A program made the translations under genes and the position numbers. From the NCBI GenBank assembly GCA_026225945.1, contig JAMJFZ010001816.1, forward strand, positions 2,239,501 to 2,303,500: a stretch of DNA of 64,000 bases. The letters are read 5' to 3'. Positions 21,376 to 32,875 of the stretch are shown here, piece by piece. This stretch comes from Cricetomys ansorgei (taxonomy: Eukaryota; Chordata; Mammalia; Rodentia; Nesomyidae). Below the pieces are notes generated by a model, which ran no database searches, was not told the origin of the DNA, and saw only the letters and a list, made by a program, of their open reading frames with translations. Numbering within the stretch: the first letter of the stretch is position 1; the number at the start of each line of letters is the position of its first letter.

Positions 21376-22327
21376 TATTACAGGAGTCCATTTGAGGACT
21401 ATAAAGACTTTTTAGTTAAATGCAGCTTGCTATCAAGGTAATAATTTCTTGCTTCCTCTGAAATACTGAAATTATTGAAACATTTTAAAATATAGGTGTT
21501 TGGCTAAAGGAAGGAGCTGGAATCAGTCCTAAACACTTTTGGCAAAAAGAATAGGAACCTGCTTCTTTAAATCTTGTATTGATGCCAAATGTTCTCTCCA
21601 CCATCGACTTTTCATTAAAACTGTTCACCTTCCAAGTGTGAAAAATAATAATTAATTAAAAGTGGTGCAGCAAATGCTGTGTGTTTTTTTACAAAAACTT
21701 AGCAATGATTTCCATGCCAAATGATCCCAACCATCTTTACTTGATGCTTTGAAAACAGTTATATTTTCAGTAATCAGTTAAGTGAACAGATACTATGAAC
21801 AGAGCTATGTAGGCCCAAGTAGATTTTTAAGGATTGTGGTTTGTTTTGTTAGTGTGCGTTTTTTTTTTTCACGAATAAAAGATGCTGGCTTTTCTCTTCT
21901 CTCTTTATTTCATTTTTTTTTCTTTCACAGACATCTACTATACTTTCGCCAACACATAAAGAAGCTTATTTCTATGTCTGAATAGGATCAGAATTTTCCA
22001 AGCTTCTGGGTTTTCAAAATACACAAATGTATAGATTTCCTGAACCAGTTCATTAAGAAGCTCTCCAGTACAACTAAAGTTTATGAAGCCAAAGAGATGT
22101 GAAAAAGAAAGAAAAAAGTATCTCAAGGAAATATACTCAGAAGTAAAGGTAATAAACCAGGGATACCTTAAAATGAACATCTCAGCAAAATGGCCTGTGC
22201 AAAGAGGAAAGCAAAAAAAATTGATAGCATTAATCTGATTTTATGAGCAGAAAAATCTCCCAAAACATTAGTATATCCACAGGTATAATTTTAAACAAGT
22301 TAGGAAAAAACATAATAAAATAGATCT
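21376..22327. other. Single-copy-looking DNA
   Basis: AT-rich; no gene signal. Confidence 0.4.
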
Positions 22328-22376
22328 AATAGACAGATCTATTTTAGATAGATAGATCATAATAGATCTACTTGAC
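22328..22376. repeat. (AGAT)-type imperfect repeat
   Basis: Repeated agatct/agatagat units (atagatctaatagacagat and variants). Confidence 0.6.
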
Positions 22377-22595
22377 TGAGCTGCATCATGAACATCTGTA
22401 AGGTGGTGATGCTCACCACTATACCAGCACCTCATCAAGGAATTCCTGGTTTCTGATGCTTTCCTGCCTATGGTTGCATTGCGCTGTGCTTTCTTTTCTC
22501 TTCATTTTCTTTTCTATGAGATGCAAGAAAGGATACAACAGCATTGTATCATTAATGTCCCATCTCCAACTTACTGAATAAACTCACAAACTTAC

Positions 22596-22760
22596 AAATT
22601 TAGTAATAATTAATTAATAAAGTAATTAGTTTATTACTAATAAGTAATAAGTTATTAGTAATAAGTAATTACTTACTATAATTATAAAAAGTTATATAAT
22701 TATGACAAAATTATATAAATTATAAAATATAACTTGTAATTAGTAATTACAAATAAGACA
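22596..22760. repeat. AT-rich (TAATTA/TTACTAATAA) low-complexity block
   Basis: About 165 bases of mostly A and T, with overlapping taataagtaat, ttattac and attagtaatta motifs that are partly self-complementary. Confidence 0.85.
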
Positions 22761-22820
22761 GTTTTGAAAAAGTCTTATTTATTTTTTCCATTTACTACAA
22801 CTGTATCATTTTGCTTAATT

Positions 22821-22839
22821 CAGAGAGAGAGAGAGAGAA
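22821..22839. repeat. (GA)n
   Basis: Nine GA steps. Confidence 0.9.
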
Positions 22840-25800
22840 GTTCCCAGGCAACTTACTAGAAAATACCAATGAAAGAGAAAGGAATGAATAGCTCCCATCA
22901 CCACCATGAAGCCTAAGCCCAGAAGGAACTTGGACACCTAGCAATTCACTCTTCCAGTCACCTAGTGGCTCCTCTATATGAGGCCGCATTTCTTCTGGGA
23001 ACAGGCTACTTCATTGTAGCAGCTGACCTACTTCCCACACAAGTCACAGGACATTTTCCTCTACTTAGAAATCCACTTCTACTCTGCTTTCCCACTCTAC
23101 TACGTAGATGAGAAGAAACTAGGACTTAGTAACGATCTCACAGTCTACCTTCCACCCACCTAACTTGCCATTCTGCAACCTGAGAACTGAGGCATGGGTA
23201 TCAATCCCAGACAAAGTCATTCCTACCTTAGAAGTCTAGAAATTATCTTTTCGCCATTTTAATTATCATAAAACGAAGTAATTAAGTGGAGCATCAACGA
23301 AGGTTTAGCAACTGGATATACACTCAGCTTTCTAACAAATTGCCGTCAGATAATTTTTGGCCCTATTTTTGGTTATTTTAGGACCATCACTGTGTGTAAG
23401 TGGCAGTACTTGTTGTTAGTAGAAGTGTACTAAGACAGAAAAGTGGTCTCTGCCTCATGAAATAGGTACCTAATTGAGGAAATGAAGCTATTGAAGCTTT
23501 TGAGTTGTAGAACATTAACCCAGCTATATTCATATAACTGGAGGGCTATGTAGATTAACGGAACATGAGAAAATATACTAATTCAGAGAAATAAAATATT
23601 GGTTGGGCTAAACCGACCCTGGAGGATATGATTCACACAGGCAGAGAAGAACACAGGCAAGACCAGCAAGACGACAGGTTTAAGCAAAAGCACATCAGAA
23701 GTGTTCACAGCTAGAGCAGAGTTTCACTGGGATTCAGTGCCAATTATGTGAGCTATCAGCAGAAAGTGCTGTGGTGGTCAAGATCCTAAACTCTCAGAGT
23801 ATGCCATTTGGCTGCCAGTAGGCTGTGTAGTCACTGAAGCCTTCTGGTGGCGAATGACAGATTGAAAGAGTGTTTTATGATCAGCTTGTCAGCAATATGA
23901 ATGATGTAGTGGCTGTGAGGGAACCTGGACGCCAGTGGCATAATTAAAATTAAAAGGTTTCTGTAATAGAAGAAATAGGGGAGACGGGAAGAAGCTCAAA
24001 GGGAAGGGAATGGAGAATCGGGAGAGAAGTGACATCAAATGACATTTTGAAGAAAAAAAAAATTGGCAAATGTTGGCAACTGGTAAGATCTAGGAGACAA
24101 AGAAAAATACTTATGACAACACACTTTAAACATGAATGTAAATGAAAGACACCAAGTCAGCACCTTACAGTTGTAGGACATGGAGCAGTTAGTTTGCAAA
24201 ACAAGTGCATGCTGGAAACAAAGACCTAGAAGTTCTTTAGTAAACATGATTCCTTTGTAGAACGGCAAAAAAAAAAAAAAAAAAGTTTTTCACTTACCAA
24301 CTAGCTTTCTTAAGAGGCTCGGCACCCTGCTTAGCATGGTTTGCTACCCATTTATCATAATGGCTATGTTGCAGCACGTGTGCAATGAATTGGGCGGGAC
24401 ACTAAGAGAGACGTTTGAGAAACAAAACAGAAAAATACAATACAAAAATAAAACAATACAAAAAAGGCAAAGACAAGGAGAGAAGAAATAAGAGAGGAGA
24501 AAGAGAAAATGAAACACAAGCAGAGGACAGAAACAGTGAGACACCGTGGGCAAAGCCAGTATCCGCTTTGTTCTGGATCACAGATCAGCCCTTGGTTCCC
24601 AGGGAGACGCAGCCTGTGGCTCCTCACCTACACTTAGTTTGACCTGATGTTTGTTTCCTAGGACAAAAACATCCCCAGGAAGAAACCGTCACAGTACTCT
24701 GTCAGAGTGCCAAGAACTGAACTAAAACTGAAGCGAGAGGGTCTCTAACTAAAACTGAAGTGAGCGGGTCTCTTCTGAGAGTAGATAACGGGAAAGCAGG
24801 GCGCCATTGAGCAATGTTATACGCCTGAAATAATGTGGAAACCACTGGAGGAATCTTAGTGCTGATTTGGTTCTGAGGAGGTAAAGGCAGTTGTAACATC
24901 TTCTTACTTGTATCTGTGGTGGCAGAAGATTGGAGGAGGAAGTAAATGTGGCAGAAATGGTCCAAGAATTTGCCAGGTTTTCAACGATGATAGTTCAACA
25001 TGACCTAAAAGAAGGTGAAGCCAGGCTTCTCTCAAGCTAGATCCTTTGCTCCTGGTTTCTGTTCAGTGGCAAAAATGATCCTCCATCAGCAACACTTACA
25101 GAGTCTCTGTAAGGTTCAGGCCAAGTGAGGGGAAATTAATCAACACTCAGAGGTGAGAAACAAGACTCTGAAATCCTAGCATCCAGAACAGACCACACAG
25201 TGGAAACTGTGTAACATATGTAGGACAGTGTCTAAAATATTATTGCATTGGACTTGATTCCAGGACCCAGCTTTTAAAAACTACTTGATTCTCAGCAAGT
25301 CTCCCAGAACTCCATGGAACCCAATTGAATCGGATGTGGTCCTCGTCTGCCACATGTACTTAAAGGGCAAATGTGTCCTCTTAAAAACAAAAATATATTG
25401 AACATTAGCTCAGGGACAGAGCTGAAGTTTTGTAAACAATGTTAATGAAGTTTTCCTATTTCAGACATAAATAGAAGTTGTTTAATCCCTCAAATAATCA
25501 AAGAGTTCATCTTGCTTCATCTTACAGGAGTGGAGCCCACTGGCAAGCTGTAACCATGTTAATTTTCAAACTTTCAAGTCCCTTCTCAAACCACAAAAGC
25601 CAGCAACATAGAGGCAAACCAAGGGGTGTTTGGTAAGGACAGAAATGAACTACTTCTTTTGAAGTATTTTCAGGGAAATGTGTTTGGAATATTTAAGTCC
25701 CCAGTGACTTACAAAGGTTATTCATTCACAAGTGAGATAAATTCATAGCTGTCAAATTGTCGAGATTCTCTGTGTGATCACTAGGGCTTCAAATCATTTA

Positions 25801-26313
25801 TTTTTTTTTTCTAGCCAAAGTTCAATATTTTCACAGCTTCAAATTTGATCGTACTTTATAATTTGGAAATAAAGAATTGCTTCTCTTTCTCACCTGTTCA
25901 CCGAAGCAGTAATGGTCCATGAGTATATAAAAGCAGAGTTTCTCTTTCATTGTATTTTCTTTCTCTGAGTAAAGCCAAATGTGTCTAAATTGGATGTTTC
26001 TCCCAGTGAACTAGCTGCATATAATTAGTAGTGTTTGGTTTCACCACACAGATTGGGGGAAACCACCGCCACTATAAATTTTATAGTGTTTAATAATTGG
26101 CTGTATTTTCCAGAATAATCGTAGATGTACTTGTTGTAAAGTTCCCACTCAAATAACTTTGTCCTTTTTTTCTTATTCTTCTAAGAAGATTTTCTATGAG
26201 TTTGTAAACTACCCTGTTTATTAGAAATCATACAGTGACCATTTCTGCCGCTGCATTTTTATCATGGGGCTAATGACATGAGACTGTTTCCCAAGACAGC
26301 TGACTGCATTTTT
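22840..26313. other. Single-copy-looking DNA, 3.5 kb
   Basis: Contains a poly-A run at 24267-24284 and a 27 bp tandem duplication at 24720-24773. No repeat family or exon is recognised. Minus-strand frames near 24344-24627 are AT-rich, Leu/Phe-rich shadows of a purine-rich stretch. Confidence 0.4.
24720..24773. repeat. 27 bp direct tandem duplication, two copies
   Basis: Units at 24720-24746 and 24747-24773 start aactaaaactgaag and end gggtctct; they differ at two positions. Confidence 0.9.
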
Positions 26314-26619
26314 GGTGGGTGTGCATGTGGTGTGTACACACGTGTGCAGATTCACAATTGTACTCACGCACATATGGAGGCCAGAGGAGGACCTCAAGTG
26401 TACTGCTCGCTCACTTTTCACCTTAATTCCTTGAGCTGAACTTAGAACTAGGCTGGCAGTCAGTGAGCCAGACATCCTTCCATCTGCACCCCTGAGTACC
26501 TGGGCACAAACACACCCATTCACACCTGGTTTTTTATGAGAGTGCCAGGGATTCTAACCCAGTCTCTTAGGTTTACACAGCATGTGCCCTTAACCACCAA
26601 ACCACCTCCCCAAGCCCCC
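26314..26619 (-). mobile_element. B4A-type SINE, minus strand
   Basis: Antisense of a full B4: a tail-side cacacgtgtgcagattc patch, then tatggaggccagaggagg, cttgagctgaacttagaac, gtgagccagacatcc, gtacctgggcac, and at the end ccttaaccaccaaaccacctccccaagcccc (antisense ID head). Confidence 0.88.
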
Positions 26620-26644
26620 TAAAGGCATTTTGAACCAAGTCTTT

Positions 26645-26843
26645 TAAAATTCTTTCAGTTGTTTGTTTTTAATTCAAACAGTTTTTTATTAGCATATAGG
26701 CAATGTAAATTAAAGGATTTCATCATGAAATTTTTATACATGTACATCCAGTATTTTGATCATATCTCTCCTTTCTTGTTCTCCTGTCCTGCCAGCTCCC
26801 CTTTTCTTTGCAGGTAACCTCCCTTCTATTTTCACACCTCTCC

Positions 26844-26889
<46 letters not shown>

Positions 26890-27000
26890 TCTGGATTCCA
26901 CATATGAGAAGAAATGTGATATATATCAGAGTCTGACTTATTTTGCTTAACATGATGATCTCCAGCTTCATCCATTTTCTTATAAAAGATATAATTTCAC
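26645..27000 (-). mobile_element. L1 3' UTR fragment, minus strand
   Basis: The plus strand shows tttttattagcatataggc, tttcatcatgaaatttttatacatgtacat, ttgatcatatctctcc, a CT-rich block, and agaagaaatgtgatatatatcagagtctgacttattttgct...atgatgatctccagcttcatccattttct. This is the antisense of the rodent L1 3' end; the sense version is at 32.4-32.9 kb. Confidence 0.82.
26851..26885. repeat. (TC)n
   Basis: Seventeen CT steps inside the antisense L1 3' UTR. Confidence 0.95.
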
Positions 27001-27375
27001 TTTAAAAACTTTTAACTACTTGGCAAAATGTAACCCAAGACTTAGCAAAATAATGAGCTCCAGGGAATATCACAAAGATGCAAGGAGCAAGAAAGCAGGC
27101 AGGATCTACCACAGGGAACCCACAGCCTTTAACCTGCTTCTTCTGCAAAGCTTGCTTCAGCAGCTCAGGAAACACCAGATCAGGCACCTCCTGTAACTAA
27201 ACCAAGCCCAAAGGGCTTGGACAACCCTAGGGCTTAGACAACCACACAAATGACAAAGACAAGGGGCAACTGATAAACAAAAGGAAAACCTAGATAAACC
27301 CTCTAGCTTAACTGGATCTTAGTTAGCTTAAAATTCACTAACTTTACCAAAGCAATTGTAGTACACAGCAATTGT
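27001..27375. other. No gene recognised; may be a repeat of unknown type
   Basis: Sequence such as ggcacctcctgtaactaaacc and aaagggcttggacaacc looks repeat-like, but I cannot place it. Confidence 0.3.
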
Positions 27376-27757
27376 GATGGCTAGCGTTACATGTCAATTT
27401 GTCACCATGAAAAAACAAATCACACATGTCTCTAAGGACTGTCTAGATCATGCTAACTGTGGTAGAAAAATGCAATTGTAAATGTGGGCAGTGTCATTCC
27501 ACAGGCTGGGGTCCCTAACTAAAAAAGAATACTAGATAAACTAAATAAAGCCAGCTGAGCACTGTCATTCATGACTCCCTGCTTTCTGACTGCAGACATA
27601 ATGCTCTTCAGTCTTCTGCACCATGACTCCTCTACCACATTGGACTGTATCCTTGAAATGTGAACCAAAAGAAACTCACCCTTCCCTGAGTTCAATTTTA
27701 AGTTGCTTTTGTCAAGTATATTTTGTCATAGCAAATAACCAATACAACTATAATCTC
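27376..27757 (+). mobile_element. Rodent interspersed repeat, 'gtcaactt' class (copy 2)
   Basis: Contains acatgtcaatttgtcacc, aatgtgggcagtgtcattcc, acaggctggggtcc, ccagctgagcactgtcattc, tttctgactgcagacataatg, ctgtatccttgaaatgtgaacc and agttgcttttgtcaagtat...gtcatagcaaataacc. The order matches the known rodent consensus and copy 1 at 15.25 kb. Confidence 0.72.
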
Positions 27758-27840
27758 AGCACTTGGGATGATGAAGCAAGAGAATGCTCATTGAAGCCAG
27801 CCAGAGCTACATAGCAAGGCCCTGTCAAAAAAAAAAAAAT
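27750..27840 (+). mobile_element. B1-like SINE fragment
   Basis: Ataatctcagcacttggga, gccagccagagctacatag and caaggccctgtc plus a poly-A tail (27826-27839) are B1/PB1-like. The 5' start is missing. Confidence 0.65.
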
Positions 27841-30282
27841 ACTAATTTTACAGCTCTCATATCTTAATGATACATTAGTTTCCTGACTTACATATAACAT
27901 CTGTGATGTGAAAGTTGAATTTTCCTAGCACTGTAGATACTTGATGGATGACTAAACATGGGATAAAGCATCTCTCATCAATGTCTTTCCCTTTGTTATC
28001 TTAACCCTTCATCAAATTCTATTCTATTGAGATTCTGGTCAACCCTGTATGCAAACATGTTGCTCTTTTGAGAAGTGCATTTGTCTAGGACTATATATAT
28101 GTAGTCATGTTGACCTCTTATTCTTTGTGTTTTTTCTAACCAGTCCTTGTGCTTTCTTACCAACTTCAGCTCCTTCAGTCCCTCAGCCTTGTCATTAAAC
28201 TCCAGCCAAATCACAAAACTAGGGTGACCACACATGCTGATGATGCTAGCAATCCCACACTCCTGAGTTAAGCCCTGAAAGCCCTTCAGCCAGTGTCAGG
28301 CAAGTATTCAAGATGATGATGACAGCTACAACTAGCAGTTCCTTATCCCACAAAGTACAAAGCCAGAATGCTTCGTACATAAGAAGAAAAACATATTTTG
28401 AGGTTATGGCGGTGACTAACGAACAATTAGTTTACCCCACCACCCCCAGAAATAACCAAGAGAAGCTTGTAACTCATTCTATGAGGTGGAGCTACTCAAT
28501 CACCTCTTTGATCACTCTTCCCCTCAGCTCTCAAGCCACGTTCCCCTACCTACAACTTTCCCCACCTTGTTCAAAATGAATGGCTTAATCTCATTCTTAC
28601 TGTTTTTTAACCTCAAGATTGCAGTGTCCAGCACCAAATAATACTTGGCACACCAGTTGACAGTAAACAGCCATGAGCATGGTTACTGGCCTGGCTAAAG
28701 TTGAGATTCTTTCAGCTGGAAACATAAAGGAGAAGCGTTAGCTCTGGAAAGAAGTGTCTAACCTGACTTTTTCTGCTAAGGAGACACCAAAGTCCTCACA
28801 TGTATGGACTGGGTGTCACAAAGCTGTAGTGCCTCTGTATACATCTGAAAAGGGCAGCAAGGCATTGTAAAATGTCTATATGTAATAGTTCGGAAAGTCC
28901 AGCTATTTCTGACTCTAGTGAGGAGCGATTTACCACTCTCACATTGTTGTCAATGACCTACCAAGCAGACTGATCCTTGTCTTCCTGTAACCCAATGTAC
29001 CTTTGGGTAGTCAGGGATCTGTAAAAAAGAGTGAAGTTACAGCATATGTATAGACATAGATGATTACTGGACTAAAATTTTCCAGAGGAATTTGAAACTG
29101 GCCTGAAGAACCAAGAACCTGGGATAAGTGGAGGAAGGGAAAGCAAAAAATTATAGGCATCCGGCATGAGTCTGCGGGCTTGTAGTTGGCGGCGACAAAT
29201 TATGAACAGAGCAGTTAGGTTTCAGCAAGGTATCCATGTAGCACACAGAAGGTAAGATTGAAATGAGCGTGAAGTTAGAGTTGAGGGATTATGCAAAAAT
29301 CCCTAAAAGCCTTCCTCAGAAAGGCATTGTATGTGAAGTTATTAAAACTGCTATCCCATTATGGATCTGTAGATGGAGAAGGAAGAGATTACAGCAAAAG
29401 AGACACAATAGGATGTTATAATAGGTACGTGATTGAAAGCAGGAGTGTACTCTGCCTATGAGAGGGGAAGACTCACAGCTAACGTGTTAAGAATTTACAC
29501 AAAAGCGTTATAGAACACACCACGTGAAAAGGGAGGATTAACATCTACAAAAGGCAGAAGCCAAGGTCAAGATCAGAACCACTTGATGAACAATGGTAGA
29601 CTCTGCGTGAAAGAGGATGAATACCTTCTTTGAAGAATGATGGAAGCTGAGCCCGATAAATCAGTTTGATACAGATAAATGCAGTTAGAGATTCAGTTAT
29701 AAATTCAGGTCATACTCAATTCTGTCACACATACGCATATATATGTTTTGCTTCCTTAAAACAATTTATGCAAGTTGTTTAAAAAATAAAATACGATGTT
29801 TTCACATTTTTCTTAACACTGGCCAACTTCAGCTCAGGACTCACACTTCACTAATATATATGTTTTTAAGTTGTTTATAAATCTTGATATTTTAATGATC
29901 TAAGGAAAATACCATTTAAGTGATTCTATTGTGAGCTGCCCTGTACGCTGATTTACTTGTGATGTTGCATCATATATTTTTCAGTAGCTACAGCTTTACA
30001 AGTAGGGAAGGAGCATCTGTACAGTCTTGTCATAGTTTGCGGAAAAGCCTGAACAAATCTGAGTGCAGAAGGAAAAACAGAAAGAAAGATGAGCAGTTGG
30101 AGTCCGGGTAGACTCATGGGTAACGTATATGGAAAAGATACCTTTACCTAAAGGCAAGATCTAAACGGTTGTTCTAAATTTGTCATTCAAAAATATAGGT
30201 TATTTTTCTTAATCTGATTAATTTCAGCTCTAATAAGAATTCAATTGAGAATCCTGGATTTGATTTTAAAATATATTCATGA
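27841..30282. other. Single-copy-looking DNA, 2.4 kb
   Basis: A minus-strand frame at 27996-28235 (79 codons) has a balanced, charged composition and overlaps a donor-like gtaaga, but I recognise no domain. A small CpG cluster is at 29160-29202 (ccggcatgag...gcggcgac). Nothing else was seen. Confidence 0.4.
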
Positions 30283-30640
30283 GGTTGTGGAGGTGGGTCA
30301 GTGGTTAAAACACTTACCCCAAGCATAAGCACTGGAGTTTGTATTCCCAGAACCCATCTAAATGTACAGTGGGCATGGTGGCCCATCTGTAATTCCTATC
30401 TCAGAAAGCTGAAGCAGGGGATTCCCAGGACAGGGTGGCTAACTAGACTGGTGATACCAAGAAGGCTCTAAGATTGCCTGAAAGACTCGTCCTCAATCAA
30501 GCAGATGGAGGAGGAATCATGGTTGACTCCCAACATCAAGTTCCGTCTCCACATCCACACACATGGCACCCACACTCATGCAAACATGCGCACATACACA
30601 TCACATATATCACACGTACATAAGAAAGTGGGAAAAGAAA
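30283..30640 (+). mobile_element. B4A-type SINE
   Basis: The head reads gtgggtcagtggttaaaacacttac with cccagaaccc; the B1-like part is gggcatggtggcccatctgtaattcc; then gctaactagactggtgat, a tccacatcc region and an ACAC-rich end. Near full length. Confidence 0.85.
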
Positions 30641-31089
30641 AAAAATGATTAAGATATACATGGTCATGAAAAAAATGATAAAATGGTGCAGACAGGGCCA
30701 GGGAGTACGTGCCAGGCTGGGCACAAGGTAAGAAGCAACCGCTCTGAGGAGTGAAAACGGACAGTCAGCAGCCTCTTTAGAGAGGAGACAGGAGCAGTGT
30801 CATAAATGCAGAGTCCATCTTTTAGGAAAAGAAAAAAAAAAACCTTAGGAAGAATGGTGATCATTACAATTTTAAAAATGACCTTTTTTCTCAAGCCTGC
30901 TTACATTTCTGGTAACCCAGTGGGCTGAGTGGACCTGAGCAGTCTTGCATTATAAAAATTAGCTAATGCATCAGGCCTGAGCAGACAACTACCACAGACA
31001 GAACCTATACTCAGATGCAAACACACAGCCCTTTAATTTCTGCAAACCCTATTCCTTCTTCTCAGAAAAATGTGCATGAAGATATTACT
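30641..31089. other. No gene recognised
   Basis: Single-copy DNA with a short poly-A run near 30832-30841. Confidence 0.4.
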
Positions 31090-31179
31090 CCATAGGTTTA
31101 AAAGTAATGCACAGAAACACTTAGCACAGACTCGCATTCACAGAAAGAATTTGGCAAATATAAGCCATCATTATTGCTG

Positions 31180-31180
<1 letters not shown>
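31090..31180 (+). mobile_element. MIR SINE 3' part
   Basis: Cacttagcacagactcg and ggcaaatataagccatcattattgct correspond to the MIR 3' end (gcttagcacagtgcctggcacatagtaagcgctcaata). It leads into the ATT repeat. Confidence 0.5.

Positions 31181-31223
<43 letters not shown>
31181..31223. repeat. (TTA)n microsatellite
   Basis: About fourteen TTA units. Confidence 0.95.
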
Positions 31224-31627
31224 CACACATAAAAATTAATGTCCCTGGATTCGTATGAAATTACCTTTTGGTAACAAACTTGCTCTTTCTTAGTGGCCTT
31301 TTACTCCATGTAACCCACCCCATCTACTTCCCCAAAGAATTGATGGAATTGCAATTAATGGTGTGCATTCAATACTGTAGGAACAATGCAAGCAGATAAA
31401 CTTAACCTACAATGTGGGATTGCATGTGTGACTAGAGTTGTAATGATCTAATCAAAGCCTCTTTTATATTGCCCACAAGAGAAAGAAATGAAAATATTAA
31501 ACTATGCACAGCACATTTTAAGATCATTTTTAAAAGAAAGCTAAAGAAACACTTGGATCGAGATTTCTAATATATTCCACCAAGTTTCAACTATTCCTCT
31601 CAAAAGTTTGTTTACCAGCTAGGATAC
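31224..31627. other. Single-copy-looking DNA
   Basis: Nothing supported. Confidence 0.4.
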
Positions 31628-31716
31628 TCAATTTTATATATGAAGAAACCAAAGCCTAGAAAGCTTACTTACACTAAGAAAGCTTAGAAGAAACCGGGCT
31701 AAGGCTTGAATTCTAG
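31628..31716 (-). mobile_element. MIR SINE core, minus strand
   Basis: Attttatatatgaagaaacc, aaagcctagaaagcttac, a decayed centre, and ggcttgaattct match the antisense MIR core (attttacagatgaggaaactgaggc ... ggattcgaaccc). Confidence 0.55.
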
Positions 31717-31739
31717 TGGAGATTAAAAAAATGGAGGCC

Positions 31740-32050
31740 AGGGTGGCTGGTGAGAGAGCTGAGGGGGTACAATACTTATTAGGAGACTGTGAGACCATAG
31801 TTTGTATTCTTAGAACCCATGCAAAAGCTGGATGACCACTGTAGCCCACCTGTAATCCTATGGTGCAGAAGGCAGAGACAGAGAATCCCCTGAACCGGTT
31901 GGCTAGACAGGCTAACTAAAATGGTGAGCTCTGGGTTCAGAAAGAACTTTGTCTCAATATATTGGGTCAATGACCACCAAGGAAGACACCCTATGTCAAC
32001 CTTGAGCCTCTGCATACATGCACACACATGTGTACATGCACACAGACATA
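31740..32050 (+). mobile_element. B4A-type SINE
   Basis: Ggctggtgagagagctgag, gtattcttagaaccc, gtagcccacctgtaatcc, gaaccggttggctagacaggctaac, gtgagctctgggttcag and gaccaccaaggaagacacc, then an ACAC-rich end. Near full length and parallel to the copy at 30.3 kb. Confidence 0.87.
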
Positions 32051-32087
32051 GAAGTGCAAAAAAGGAGGTACATTCAGCATGAGGATA

Positions 32088-32305
32088 CAGCTCAATTTGT
32101 AGAGTGGTTCCTCAACCTTCCTGAATGCCTGGGCTCAATCCTAACACTGCATAAATCAGGGGTGGTAGATGACACCTGTGTTCCCAGGGCTCAGGAGGTA
32201 ATGGCAGGAGGATAGTACATTCAAGATCGTATTCAACTATATAGCAAGCTCAAGGCCAACCTGGAATACATGAGACCTTGCTTCAAAATAAATGTGTACA
32301 CAGAA
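32088..32305 (+). mobile_element. SINE, B4/RSINE-type
   Basis: Gatacagctcaatttgtagag and ctgggctcaatcctaac are ID-like; gtagatgacacctgtgttcc, ggcaggagg and gcaagctcaaggccaacc are B1-like; the end is A-rich. Third SINE of this class in 2 kb on the same strand. Confidence 0.75.
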
Positions 32306-32374
32306 TGTCAATTACCTACAAGTTCTCTTCAAGTGAAGATAAAAATAGTGAACATACCAAAGAACAGTCAACTT

Positions 32375-32499
32375 AGTAAAAAGATAGCTCCACATGTGCA
32401 TTTTCCATTGTATTGTTTACAATAGACAAGTTATGGAATCAGTCTAGGTGTCCACTAAATACACAGACACATATGCACATGTGTATACATGTGTGTATA

Positions 32500-32550
<51 letters not shown>

Positions 32551-32875
32551 AGAGAAAGACTCAGTCATAAAAAATATGGCATTGCATCATTTTCAAGGAA
32601 ATGGATAGAACTAGAGATCATCAATTTAACTGTAATGATACATTCTCAAAGAACAAGTATCATGCTTTTTCTCGTATGTGGAATCTGAGGTAGGATAATT
32701 GGAACATTAAAACAGGATCCATTGTGGTATGGCAGAAGAGGTAGAGTGGGAAAGGGATAGGGAAAGGTAATGGAGAGAATGCAAATGATTCCAGTACATT
32801 ACATACATGTATGAGTACGCCACCGTCAAACCCCTTAGTTTGCGAAACTGATTAAATTTAAACTAGCAGGTAGAC
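32375..32875 (+). mobile_element. L1 3' end (ORF2 tail / 3' UTR), rodent
   Basis: Sense-strand L1: aagttatggaatcagtctaggtgtccac, gtcataaaaaatatggc, tttcaaggaaatggatagaactagagatcatcaa, aagaacaagtatcatg, ttctcgtatgtggaatctgag, and tacatgtatgagtacgc...aaccccttagttt. The long A tail is decayed. Confidence 0.85.
32485..32546. repeat. (GT/AT)n microsatellite
   Basis: GTGTATAT units pass into about 18 AT steps, inside the L1. Confidence 0.93.
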
